In this document: positions 1-6,484 of the stretch, piece by piece
Layout of the letters: each line of letters begins with the position of its first letter
Position numbering within the stretch: position 1 is the first letter of the stretch
Source of the DNA: an uncultured Robinsoniella sp.
GTDB taxonomy: Bacteria > Bacillota > Clostridia > Lachnospirales > Lachnospiraceae
Direction: 5' to 3'
Assembly: GCA_900539655.1 (NCBI GenBank)
Contig: UQCR01000099.1
Span: 1-25,343, forward strand
Length of the DNA: 25,343 nt
Translations under genes and position numbers: made by a program
Notes under the pieces: generated by a model
The model's input: only the letters and a program-made list of their open reading frames with translations
The model's database searches: none
Told to the model about the DNA's origin: nothing

Positions 1-190
1 CTGGCATCCACAATCCGGTTTTACTGGTTCACAGGGACGCTGGCATCCGCAATCCGGCTTTACCTGGGGTCTTTCAGGACGAGTACATCCACAGTCCGGT
101 TTTACCTGGGGTTTTTCGGGGCGCTGGCATCCGCAGTCCGGTTTCATCTGAGGCTGGCAGGGACGCTGAGAACCGCAATCCGGTCTCATC
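1..190 (-). repeat. 42-bp tandem repeat inside the cysteine-rich coding region
   Basis: On the plus strand a unit beginning CTGGCATCC(A/G)CA and containing TCCGG recurs at about 42-bp spacing (near 1, 40, 82, 124 and 166), with one unit 3 bp shorter. The period is a multiple of three, so the frame is preserved and each unit encodes about 14 residues. Copies differ mainly by single bases. Such an array can change copy number between strains. It continues past the left edge, so the true copy number is unknown. Confidence 0.8.
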
Positions 191-285
191 TGGGGCCTGT
201 TGTCTGGTCTGTACATGTTTTGGCAAGACTGGCGTTGGTTCATAGAGTTAAAATTTCCATTTCTCCAATTTGAACAATTATTCAT
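1..285 (-). CDS. Cysteine-rich repeat protein next to cotJA, probable spore-coat component (partial)
   Basis: The frame starts at the ATG at 285-283 and stays open for 95 codons to the window edge, so the C-terminus is missing. Its start shares one base with the stop of cotJA (TAATG), which implies translational coupling and a common mRNA. The first 30 or so residues are rich in Asn, Gln and Cys. Then come about five copies of a 14-residue unit resembling RPxxPQxKPDCGCQ, the last copy one residue shorter. The Pro-Asp-Cys-Gly-Cys pattern suggests metal binding or disulphide cross-linking in a proteinaceous coat. In known cotJ operons the next gene is cotJB, so this could be the extended N-terminus of a CotJB-like protein, but no CotJB domain lies inside the window. 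The coat role is inferred from the neighbour; the reading frame and repeats are seen directly. Confidence 0.7.
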   Translation of the reverse strand, partial: MNNCSNWRNGNFNSMNQRQSCQNMYRPDNRPQMRPDCGSQRPCQPQMKPDCGCQRPEKPQVKPDCGCTRPERPQVKPDCGCQRPCEPVKPDCGCQ

Positions 286-476
286 TAACGGCAACCTCTC
301 TTTCCGCAAAATGGTTTGCAAAGTTCGGGGAAGATGGTACCAACCTCAAGGGCTTTACACAGTTCAAACTTATCTTGAAATGTTTGCCATGGTACGTAAG
401 CCATTGCTACCGGCATATCTTCCAGGCAAGTACAAGGTCTTGTTGTTTTATGATCACAAGGTGTACAATTATTCAT
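285..476 (-). CDS. cotJA: Spore coat-associated protein CotJA
   Basis: This 63-residue protein contains the CotJA signature: an AMAYVPWQ segment near residues 24-31, then KALEVGTIFPEL and KPF. CotJA is a small protein of the cotJ operon that assembles into the inner layers of the spore coat. The ATG at 476-474 is preceded on the minus strand by AAGGAG at a good distance. It is rich in cysteine (eight by my count), with a CxxC-like N-terminus. The downstream repeat protein overlaps its stop codon by one base. An upstream sigma-K-like promoter fits expression in the mother cell during sporulation. Family identity is from recognisable motifs; no search was run. Confidence 0.88.
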   Translation of the reverse strand: MNNCTPCDHKTTRPCTCLEDMPVAMAYVPWQTFQDKFELCKALEVGTIFPELCKPFCGKRGCR

Positions 477-511
477 AAAGTCTCCTTTTTCATTAATCTA
501 GATTTCAATAT

Positions 512-538
512 TATCTTATGAAATACCTTTAAAAACGT
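512..538 (-). promoter_or_regulatory. Candidate sigma-K (or sigma-E) type promoter for cotJA
   Basis: On the minus strand, AC at 538-537 is followed after 16 bases by CATAAGATA at 520-512. This fits the sigma-K consensus AC-N16/17-CATANNNTA; a CATA-type -10 also occurs in sigma-E promoters. It lies about 36 bases upstream of the cotJA start, leaving room for a short leader with the AAGGAG site. In Bacillus subtilis cotJ is sigma-E dependent, so the sigma factor is uncertain. Confidence 0.5.
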
Positions 539-557
539 GTCATATTACGGATAAAGT

Positions 558-585
558 TTGAAATAATCATGAAATGTGATAAAAT
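558..585 (+). promoter_or_regulatory. Candidate sigma-A promoter for the DUF3006 gene
   Basis: TTGAAA at 558-563 and TAAAAT at 580-585 are separated by 16 bases in an AT-rich stretch, pointing at the gene starting at 643. The two boxes match consensus at 5/6 or better. The region between 480 and 640 therefore looks like a divergent promoter region for cotJA and this gene. Confidence 0.45.
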
Positions 586-642
586 AAAAAATATATATTT
601 GACTTGCATGGGATATACAAGTACGAAATAGGAGGCATAGTG

Positions 643-858
643 ATGTTTATTATAGACAGAATAGAAAAAAATGCAGCAATATGTGAAACAGATGATAAAT
701 CCATGATAAGTATTCCATTAGAGCAACTTCCACCTGACTGCAAAGAGGGCAGCTGCATGGAGCGAAACGAAAATGGTATTTATGTTTTGTTGGAAGAGGA
801 GACCACAGAGCGTAAAAAACAGATGGAAGAGCGCTTTATGCGTTTGTTCCAAAAATAA
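643..858 (+). CDS. DUF3006 family small protein
   Basis: This is a 71-residue protein starting FIIDRIEKNAAICE, with IPLEQLPPDCKEG in the middle and a charged C-terminal helix of the ERKKQMEERFMRLF type. This matches the layout of DUF3006: an N-terminal IDR(F/I)E strand, a 'LP...kEGd' turn, and a Lys/Glu-rich end. The family has no established biochemical role. I prefer the ATG at 643 over the in-frame ATG at 604, because 643 has a clear GGAGG ribosome-binding site at 631-635 and 604 has none. It is transcribed away from cotJA. The small perfect palindrome just after its stop (861-874) has no U tract, so no convincing terminator was found. Confidence 0.78.
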   Translation: MFIIDRIEKNAAICETDDKSMISIPLEQLPPDCKEGSCMERNENGIYVLLEEETTERKKQMEERFMRLFQK

Positions 859-961
859 TGTTAGCCATGGCTAAAAACCTTTCAGATGACCGGAATTCAC
901 ACTTCCTATTTTCAGGGGAATGTGGTATTATAATCCATAGGCAAAAAAGTCAAACAGTATA
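859..961. other. Intergenic segment without a recognised gene
   Basis: Between the DUF3006 stop and the MITE-like element I see no open reading frame with a ribosome-binding site. A 14-bp perfect palindrome, TTAGCCATGGCTAA, sits at 861-874 but has no loop and no following T run. Confidence 0.5.
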
Positions 962-1209
962 AGAGGCTGTTGAAATCATTCCCGCCATCTGCACACACCA
1001 CCTCGCACATTTTTATACAAGCATTTTACAGACATGCTCTAATTGTATGGTAAAGTTAAAATTTCTTATCGTATGATGTGCGTCATGCGCCAGGGGTAAC
1101 AGTTACTAATGAAGGGCACGGCGAATAGCGGGATATAATAAGAATTTGGAAGAAGTATAACCCAAAGTGAGACGTGCAGATTTCGGAAATAATTTTTCAG
1201 ACACGCTTC
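962..1209. mobile_element. MITE-like element (copy 1) with ~40-bp imperfect terminal inverted repeats
   Basis: The left end (962-1000) begins AGAGGCTGTTGAAAT and contains CATCTGCACAC. The reverse complement of the right end (1170-1209) begins GAAGCGTGTCTGAAA and contains AATCTGCACGTC. The two align over about 40 bp with small gaps. The same ends recur at 24924-25088, which supports a dispersed family. The interior holds no coding frame. It does hold a 7-bp hairpin (1070-1076 with 1083-1089), a CCAGGGGTAA segment also found in copy 2 as CCCGGGGCAA, and a second stem (1130-1137 with 1156-1163) absent from copy 2. No transposase and no clear target-site duplication are visible. Boundaries are uncertain by a few bases. 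Confidence 0.62.
1134..1139 (+). promoter_or_regulatory. Candidate -10 box within MITE copy 1, upstream of ftsW-like gene
   Basis: A perfect TATAAT lies at 1134-1139, 92 bases before the start of the SEDS gene, inside the mobile element. No good -35 hexamer is found at 16-18 bases upstream, and the box also forms part of a predicted stem, so this is weak evidence for a promoter. Confidence 0.28.
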
Positions 1210-1230
1210 AGGAAATTGAGGAGTTTATAA

Positions 1231-2472
1231 ATGGTTCAGAAAGCTAGAAATGCCGGGAGAGGAAATTATCCTGCAAAAAAGAAAAAAAGTATTGGAAAAA
1301 AAATACGGGGTGAATTTCGTTATTATGATTATAACCTTTTAGCGAGTGTTATTCTGCTTACCTGTTTTGGATTGGTTATGTTATATAGTACCAGTGCTTA
1401 TGAAGCTCAGATCGAATTCGGTACGGATATGTATTATTTTGGAAAACAGGCACTCATCAGCGCCGTCTGTCTGGTGGTTGTGTTACTGTTTTCACAGTTT
1501 GATTACCATATTTACGCTAAGTTTGCGCTTTTTATTTATATCATTGCAAATATTTTACTGATCGCCACTAAGTTTGTGGGAAGAACGGTGAATGGTGCAA
1601 GACGATGGATCTATCTGGGTCCCATATCCTTCCAGCCGGCGGAGCTTGCCAAATTAGCGGTTATCCTGTTTCTTCCTTTTTTAATCGTAAAGCTGGGTAA
1701 AAATATGAAAGGTTTTAAGGCACCTATGATTGTTATGGGATTTGGTGCTGCAACTTCTTTTTTTACGTATGTATTTACAGAAAATCTGAGTACGGCAATT
1801 ATCATCGCCGGAATTACGGTAATCTTAATTTTTATAGCGCATCCCAAGACTCTTCCTTTTGTAGTGGGCGGCTGCAGTGTGGCTGCAGTAGTCGGATTAC
1901 TGGTTGCATACCTTGCATCTGCAGTGCAGAATTCGGATAGTTTCCGAATCAAACGTATTCTGGTTTGGTTAGAACCGGAGACCTATTCCAGTCTGGGCGG
2001 CTATCAGGTTATGCAGGCATTGTATGCCATTGGTTCCGGAGGACTATTTGGAAAAGGACTGGGCAACAGTGCCCAGAAATTAGGATCACTGCCGGAAGCC
2101 CAGAATGATATGATTTTCTCAATTGTATGTGAAGAACTGGGAGTATTTGGCGCGGCAATGCTCACAATATTATTTATTTTCCTATTATACAGACTTTTAT
2201 TTATTGCACAGAATGCACCGGATTTGTTGGGTTCTCTGATTGCAACCGGAATATTTGCCCATATTTCTATTCAGGTTGTATTAAATATAGCGGTTGTTAT
2301 TAATCTGATTCCAACGACAGGTATCACCCTTCCCTTTGTTAGTTATGGAGGTACTTCGGTCATGTTCCTAATGGCTGAGATGGCATTGGCACTGAGCGTT
2401 TCCAGACAGATTAAGTTTAAAGAGCAGGAAGAAGAAGCAAAAGAAGGGAATCAATTTACGGTGAGAGGTTAG
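1231..2472 (+). CDS. ftsW: SEDS-family peptidoglycan glycosyltransferase (FtsW/RodA/SpoVE)
   Basis: This 413-residue polytopic membrane protein polymerises lipid II into glycan strands together with a class B penicillin-binding protein, during division (FtsW), elongation (RodA) or sporulation (SpoVE). A basic N-terminal tail (about residues 1-33) precedes around ten hydrophobic segments. Family motifs seen are NGARRWI near 121, QPAELAK near 135, GKGLGNSAQKLGSLPEAQND near 274-293, EELG at 301-304, and PTTGITLPFVSYGG at 361-374. Asp293 aligns with the catalytic Asp of E. coli FtsW. The LGNS-QK-LPEA form looks more like FtsW/SpoVE than RodA. The ATG at 1231 follows GAGGAG by seven bases. A mobile-element end lies 21 bp upstream, and feoA begins 4 bp downstream. 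Which SEDS subtype it is cannot be settled from sequence alone. Confidence 0.9.
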   Translation: MVQKARNAGRGNYPAKKKKSIGKKIRGEFRYYDYNLLASVILLTCFGLVMLYSTSAYEAQIEFGTDMYYFGKQALISAVCLVVVLLFSQFDYHIYAKFALFIYIIANILLIATKFVGRTVNGARRWIYLGPISFQPAELAKLAVILFLPFLIVKLGKNMKGFKAPMIVMGFGAATSFFTYVFTENLSTAIIIAGITVILIFIAHPKTLPFVVGGCSVAAVVGLLVAYLASAVQNSDSFRIKRILVWLEPETYSSLGGYQVMQALYAIGSGGLFGKGLGNSAQKLGSLPEAQNDMIFSIVCEELGVFGAAMLTILFIFLLYRLLFIAQNAPDLLGSLIATGIFAHISIQVVLNIAVVINLIPTTGITLPFVSYGGTSVMFLMAEMALALSVSRQIKFKEQEEEAKEGNQFTVRG

Positions 2473-2476
2473 ACAA

Positions 2477-2716
2477 ATGATATTATCCGATGGAAAAATA
2501 GGAGATACTTATGTAGTGGCAGGGCTTCACTTGGATGAAGGTATTACAAGAAGACTGGAAGCACTTGGTATATTTGAAGGCACAAAAGTAAAAATCATGA
2601 ACATGAAAAAGAACGGAGCAGTGATCATAAAAGTGCGTGGCACAAAATGGGCACTGGGAAGAGAATTTGCATCAGGGATTGAGGCAGAGGAGCAGCAAAA
2701 TGAAACAGACAATTAA
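2477..2716 (+). CDS. feoA: Ferrous iron transport protein A (FeoA)
   Basis: A 79-residue cytosolic SH3-like FeoA-domain protein. Typical features are the opening segment KIGDTYVVAGL, the ITRRLEALGIFEGTKVKI block around residues 24-41, and a C-terminal strand ending WALGREFASGI. FeoA is thought to act as a regulatory partner of the FeoB permease for Fe(II) uptake. The gene starts 4 bp after the SEDS gene stop and its end overlaps the start of feoB by 17 bp, so the three genes are almost certainly co-transcribed. The start has only a weak GAGAGG-like site, suggesting translational coupling to the upstream gene. Confidence 0.9.
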   Translation: MILSDGKIGDTYVVAGLHLDEGITRRLEALGIFEGTKVKIMNMKKNGAVIIKVRGTKWALGREFASGIEAEEQQNETDN

Positions 2717-4691
2717 TGTGGCATTCGTAGGGAATCCAAACTGTGGGAAGACCACTTTATTTAATGCTTATACCGGAGCGAACCTAAAAGTTGCAAACTG
2801 GCCGGGGGTTACGGTTGAGCGAAAAGAAGGCAGGACTAATTACAAAGGCCAGCATATTAAACTCATAGACACCCCTGGTATCTATAGCCTTACATCCTAT
2901 TCTATAGAAGAAAAAGTAACCAGGAAATGTATCATGGAAGAGGATATCGACGTCATCGTAAATATCGTAGATGCATCTGCGATGGAACGAAATCTCTATT
3001 TAACCACACAATTGCTGGAGCTTGGCAAGCCAGTCATTCTGGCACTAAATATGATGGATATCGTGGAAGAGCGGGGAATGGAAATTGACCTGCACCGCTT
3101 GCCGGAACTACTGGGCGGGATTCCTGTAGTACCCGTTTCCGCCAGGAAACGAACGGGACTGGATGTACTGCTGCATGCCGTGAAACATCACTACGAAGAA
3201 GGCCCAAACGATCAGGTAATCAATTATTCTGAAGGCATTGAAGATAAAATTGCCAAGATACAGGCTATTCTGAAAGAAAAGCATTCGAAAATACGCAATG
3301 ACCGCTGGATGGCGATCAAACTTCTGGAAAAAGATGAAGAGTTAACCGTGCAGTACCAGGAAGAAACGAATAAAGTGGTGGATCGCAGTTATGAAAAAGA
3401 AATCATTAACCAGAAATATGATTATATCGAAGAGGTTATGGAAGAATGCCTGTTCTATCGGAATGAAAAGGCAGCTTCTACAGATCGGATTGATGAAGTG
3501 CTTACACACCCCATATGGGGCGTCCCTATATTTCTCGGGATTATGGCACTGGTCTTCTTCCTGACATTTGTAGTGGGTGATGCATTAAAAGGCGTGTTTG
3601 AAATTGGATTGGGCGCATTTTCCGATGCCGTACATCAACTTCTGTTAAATGTTAAAGCGGCTGACTGGCTGATTTCACTGATTGTGGATGGGATCATTGC
3701 AGGAGTCGGCGGTATCCTCACCTTTCTGCCCAATATTTTTATACTTTTCCTTGCGCTGGCTGTTTTAGAGGACAGCGGATATATGGCGCGCGTAGCATAT
3801 GTTATGGATAAGCTTATGGGAAAAGCAGGATTGTCCGGGAAAGCATTTTTGCCTATGATTCTTGGTTTCGGCTGCAGTGTTCCGGCAATTATGGCTACCA
3901 GAGCGTTGGAGCGGGAAGAAGACCGAAAAAAGACAATTCTCATTACACCATTTATGTCATGTTCCGCAAGACTTCCTATATATGTGTTATTTGCAGATAT
4001 GTTCTTTGGCAAATACGCAATGGCTGCTGCCTTTTCCATGTATGTAATTGGAATGGTAATCGGTATTGTAATTGCTCTTATTAAGAATAAACTGGATTCA
4101 AACAAAAGAAAAAGCCAGTCTCTTTTGATTGAATTGCCGGAATATAAAATGCCTAATACACGTACAATATTTATATATGTATGGGAAAAAGTAAAGGATT
4201 ATCTTACAAAAGCAGGAACCACAATATTCGTAGCCTCAATTGTGATCTGGTTTATTTTAAACTTTAACTTTAGTGGTATGGTAGAAGATGTATCCCTAAG
4301 CTTTGGCGCCATGATCGGAAAGTGGATGGAGCCCATTCTTGCACCAGCCGGGCTGGGAATGTGGCAGATCGGCGTTTCTCTCATAGCCGGATTATCTGCA
4401 AAAGAAGTGGTGGTATCCAGTTTTGCTGTTTTATTTGGAGTGGGAAATGCCAATTCCGCTGCTGGAATGGCTCAGATTATAGATAATCTTGGAAGTGCCG
4501 GATTTGGTATGGTAAATGCTTATTCACTTATGATTTTCTGCCTTTTGTATACGCCTTGTGCGGCTACAGTGGCAACAATAAAAAAAGAGACGAATTCCTG
4601 GAAGTTTACAATACAGATGGTCTTATTCCAGCTGTTGCTGGCATGGGGGCTGGCAGTACTGGTATATCAGGTTGGAAGTCGGATATTTTAG
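2700..4691 (+). CDS. feoB: Ferrous iron permease FeoB
   Basis: This 663-residue protein imports Fe(II) across the cytoplasmic membrane. The N-terminal G-domain has all the expected boxes: GNPNCGKT (residues 11-18), DTPG (57-60), NMMD (117-120) and SAR (147-149). A helical linker follows to about 260, then the membrane domain with its two gate regions: GFGCSVPAIMATR near 390 with CSARLP near 422, and AGLSAKEVVVSS with YTPC near 617. I choose the ATG at 2700, because AGAGGAG lies just upstream and the protein then begins MKQTINVAFVGN, directly at the GTPase fold; the longer frame from 2637 adds residues without homology. It overlaps feoA by 17 bp. There is no feoC downstream; the terminator at 4705 ends the operon. 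Confidence 0.96.
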   Translation: MKQTINVAFVGNPNCGKTTLFNAYTGANLKVANWPGVTVERKEGRTNYKGQHIKLIDTPGIYSLTSYSIEEKVTRKCIMEEDIDVIVNIVDASAMERNLYLTTQLLELGKPVILALNMMDIVEERGMEIDLHRLPELLGGIPVVPVSARKRTGLDVLLHAVKHHYEEGPNDQVINYSEGIEDKIAKIQAILKEKHSKIRNDRWMAIKLLEKDEELTVQYQEETNKVVDRSYEKEIINQKYDYIEEVMEECLFYRNEKAASTDRIDEVLTHPIWGVPIFLGIMALVFFLTFVVGDALKGVFEIGLGAFSDAVHQLLLNVKAADWLISLIVDGIIAGVGGILTFLPNIFILFLALAVLEDSGYMARVAYVMDKLMGKAGLSGKAFLPMILGFGCSVPAIMATRALEREEDRKKTILITPFMSCSARLPIYVLFADMFFGKYAMAAAFSMYVIGMVIGIVIALIKNKLDSNKRKSQSLLIELPEYKMPNTRTIFIYVWEKVKDYLTKAGTTIFVASIVIWFILNFNFSGMVEDVSLSFGAMIGKWMEPILAPAGLGMWQIGVSLIAGLSAKEVVVSSFAVLFGVGNANSAAGMAQIIDNLGSAGFGMVNAYSLMIFCLLYTPCAATVATIKKETNSWKFTIQMVLFQLLLAWGLAVLVYQVGSRIF

Positions 4692-4704
4692 ATATTTTAA
4701 GGAT

Positions 4705-4739
4705 AAAGATGAAGCGTTGATAAGATGCTTCATCTTTTT
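4705..4739 (+). terminator. Rho-independent terminator after feoB
   Basis: An 11-bp perfect stem (4705-4715 pairs with 4727-4737) flanks an 11-base loop and runs into five T residues at 4735-4739. It starts 14 bases after the feoB stop, which is the normal place for the end of the ftsW-feoA-feoB transcript. Confidence 0.9.
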
Positions 4740-4981
4740 GTGCGAAAGTTTTACTCTATTCAGTAAATTTATGATGTAGTACTGGTGTTAATGATGTTGT
4801 ATGATAAACCGGAAAGGGCAGGAGATATCTGTGAAGTAAAGAATAACTGTATAAATGCAAAGTACAATAAAATTATTCTTCTGAATTTACTCAGAAATGC
4901 CATAAAATGGATAATACACACATGCAATGTTGATTATTGTCAAAATATATATAATATTGCAGAAATTCAACATAATTTTTA
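4740..4981. other. AT-rich intergenic region without a supported gene
   Basis: About 240 bases between the feoB terminator and the pilus promoter. A 66-codon frame starts near 4785, but it has no ribosome-binding site and no recognisable sequence character, so it is not called. Otherwise I see nothing in it. Confidence 0.5.
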
Positions 4982-5009
4982 TTGATTAAATTTACGTTTA
5001 TGCTATAAT
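4982..5009 (+). promoter_or_regulatory. Promoter of the pilus operon (extended -10)
   Basis: A perfect TATAAT at 5004-5009 is preceded by TGC at 5001-5003, giving an extended -10 element, with TTGATT at 4982-4987 sixteen bases further upstream. Initiation would fall near 5016, leaving a leader of about 30 bases with GGAGAGG at 5029-5035 before the GTG start. Confidence 0.78.
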
Positions 5010-5046
5010 TAGGATAATAGAATTTGATGGAGAGGATGATCCAGAA

Positions 5047-5544
5047 GTGAGAAAAACGCTTTCAGAAAATAAAGGAGCATCTATGCTTCTGGCAATTTGT
5101 ATCTTCATGATACTTACTGTAATTGGATTTAATGTATTGGCAGCTGCTTCAGCAAATACATACAATTCAAGAGGGCAATTAGTAAATGAACAGGCCATAC
5201 AATATGTGAATTCAATATACGAGATTGTAGATGGCATGATACAAGACGGAGAGTTTAATCTGGATGCCTGTTTAGAAGGAGACGAGACAACATCTTCCGG
5301 TATGAAGGCCGCTTTAAACAATGAACTGGAAGATAACAAGGGAAATAAAATCGATGTGTCGGTCAAATTTGAGCGAGATTCAACTGTCACTCAAAAAAAC
5401 CGTATAAAGGCTCAGGTAACGATCAATTATAAAGCAAGAGATTACAGTATTACATCATTCTACTTACAAGATAAAAGTTTACCGGCTCAAACAAAATACA
5501 CGTTATTAAAATGCGAAGGTGTGGTGTCAAATGATAAGGAATAA
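5047..5544 (+). CDS. PilX/GspK-like minor pilin
   Basis: This 165-residue protein has a short basic N-terminus (RKTLSENKG) and then one long hydrophobic helix (about residues 11-36) beginning ASMLLAICIF. The Gly-Ala junction resembles a prepilin cleavage site, but position +5 is Leu, not the usual Glu. GspK and PilX-type minor pilins share the 'RG-A-LL' start, and GspK lacks Glu+5 and caps the pseudopilus tip. That comparison is from family knowledge; the head domain here (residues 40-165) is not recognisable to me. The start is GTG at 5047, supported by GGAGAGG; a nearby ATG at 5036 runs straight into a stop. It is the first gene of the operon, and its end overlaps the next gene by 14 bp. 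Confidence 0.7.
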   Translation: MRKTLSENKGASMLLAICIFMILTVIGFNVLAAASANTYNSRGQLVNEQAIQYVNSIYEIVDGMIQDGEFNLDACLEGDETTSSGMKAALNNELEDNKGNKIDVSVKFERDSTVTQKNRIKAQVTINYKARDYSITSFYLQDKSLPAQTKYTLLKCEGVVSNDKE

Positions 5545-5956
5545 TCTGTTTCATAAGGTGAAATATTTCTTTAGGCGCCGGAATATTTATTTGAATAACC
5601 GGGGCGAAACGATGATAGAGTTAGTTACCAGTTTGGCATTATTTGCAATGACCATGGTTTTGGTTGCAGTTTTATTTTCCAATGCAAACCGTATTCTAGT
5701 GAAAAACAATGGAATACAGAAAAATCTGAGCCACCAGGTAAATGATCTGGAGCTTGGGAATAATTTAAAAACAGTTAAAACAGATATTGATCTGACATTT
5801 AAACTAACGAAAGACAGCGGTTTAACGGTACAGACTGAAGTAAGTGCGAAGGTGAAATTGGTAAAACCAATGAGTGGTGATTCGGAAGGTACCACGGATT
5901 CTGTGCTTGCAAAGTTTCAAAGGATTCCGGAGTCTGAAAGTGGTGATGGATCATGA
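5531..5956 (+). CDS. Minor prepilin with long basic leader
   Basis: This 141-residue protein carries a class III signal: a 25-residue leader rich in Arg and Lys ends in RG, followed by ETMIELVTSLALFAMTMV. Gly-1 and Glu+5 are present, so PilD processing is expected, although residue +1 is Glu rather than the usual Phe or Met. After the hydrophobic helix the head is small (about 90 residues), and it ends in a Ser/Glu/Asp-rich tail. I choose the ATG at 5531, with GAAGGTG upstream, over the in-frame ATG at 5519. It overlaps its upstream neighbour by 14 bp and its downstream neighbour by 4 bp (ATGA). It is probably a PilV/PilW- or GspI/J-like component of a tip complex; the exact equivalence is unknown. 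Confidence 0.72.
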   Translation: MIRNNLFHKVKYFFRRRNIYLNNRGETMIELVTSLALFAMTMVLVAVLFSNANRILVKNNGIQKNLSHQVNDLELGNNLKTVKTDIDLTFKLTKDSGLTVQTEVSAKVKLVKPMSGDSEGTTDSVLAKFQRIPESESGDGS

Positions 5957-6474
5957 AGATTAGTTTACGTATTAAATCAGGCAAAAACAAAGGTTTTACC
6001 TTAATCGAGGTAATTCTGACCGTTACATTGGTTGCTGTTTTCTTTACAACAGTGGCAGCAATACTTCCTCAATGGTTTAAATCTTATCAAAATGTGATCA
6101 GTGCAAGTAATGCCAGCCAGATAGCGAACAGTGTTATTACGGCAATCGATGAGCAGATCACTTATTCAGGATCCGTTGAAGTAAAAGAAGGCAGTTCCGA
6201 CAGCATTTATTACTTATATAAATCCGGAGAGTATCGGGAAATACAATTAGGGGCTGATTGTAAAGTCGTTCCGGGACTTGTATATGATGAGAAATATTTT
6301 ATGAATAATAAGCTGGGAATAAGCGCTGAGATATCCAAGACATTTCCGGAATCTGCTACAGCTTCAGAGAAAAATATATGCAAGTTAACGATAACATTGA
6401 CAAATAGAAATACAGGTAAAAAGGTTATAGAAAAAGTTCGTTATATTAGACTTTATGGACCTGAAAAAAGTTAG
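5953..6474 (+). CDS. Minor prepilin, type IV pilin-like
   Basis: This 173-residue protein has a textbook prepilin signal: a basic 14-residue leader ending NKG, then FTLIEVILTVTLVAVFF, with Glu at +5. The helix is followed by a globular head of about 120 residues with strand-like segments. Its start overlaps the previous stop (ATGA), and the next gene begins 10 bp after its stop. The arrangement of three consecutive small pilin-like genes before pilC matches minor-pilin cassettes that prime pilus assembly. One Cys pair (residues within GADCKV and KNICKL) could form a disulphide. The specific minor-pilin class cannot be assigned by eye. Confidence 0.8.
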   Translation: MKISLRIKSGKNKGFTLIEVILTVTLVAVFFTTVAAILPQWFKSYQNVISASNASQIANSVITAIDEQITYSGSVEVKEGSSDSIYYLYKSGEYREIQLGADCKVVPGLVYDEKYFMNNKLGISAEISKTFPESATASEKNICKLTITLTNRNTGKKVIEKVRYIRLYGPEKS

Positions 6475-6484
6475 GGGGACAGAT

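Noticed and set aside
200..521. Plus-strand frames opposite cotJA
   Set aside because: They are shadows of the cotJA and repeat-protein genes; no ribosome-binding sites and no family resemblance.
861..874. Perfect 14-bp palindrome TTAGCCATGGCTAA as a terminator
   Set aside because: There is no loop and no T run; it is too short to support termination.
2637..2699. Upstream start of FeoB
   Set aside because: The extra residues are read out of frame through feoA and do not resemble FeoB; AGAGGAG points to 2700.
4785..4985. 66-codon plus-strand frame between feoB and the pilus operon
   Set aside because: No ribosome-binding site, it lies in an AT-rich intergenic region ending at the pilus promoter, and the translation has no recognisable features.
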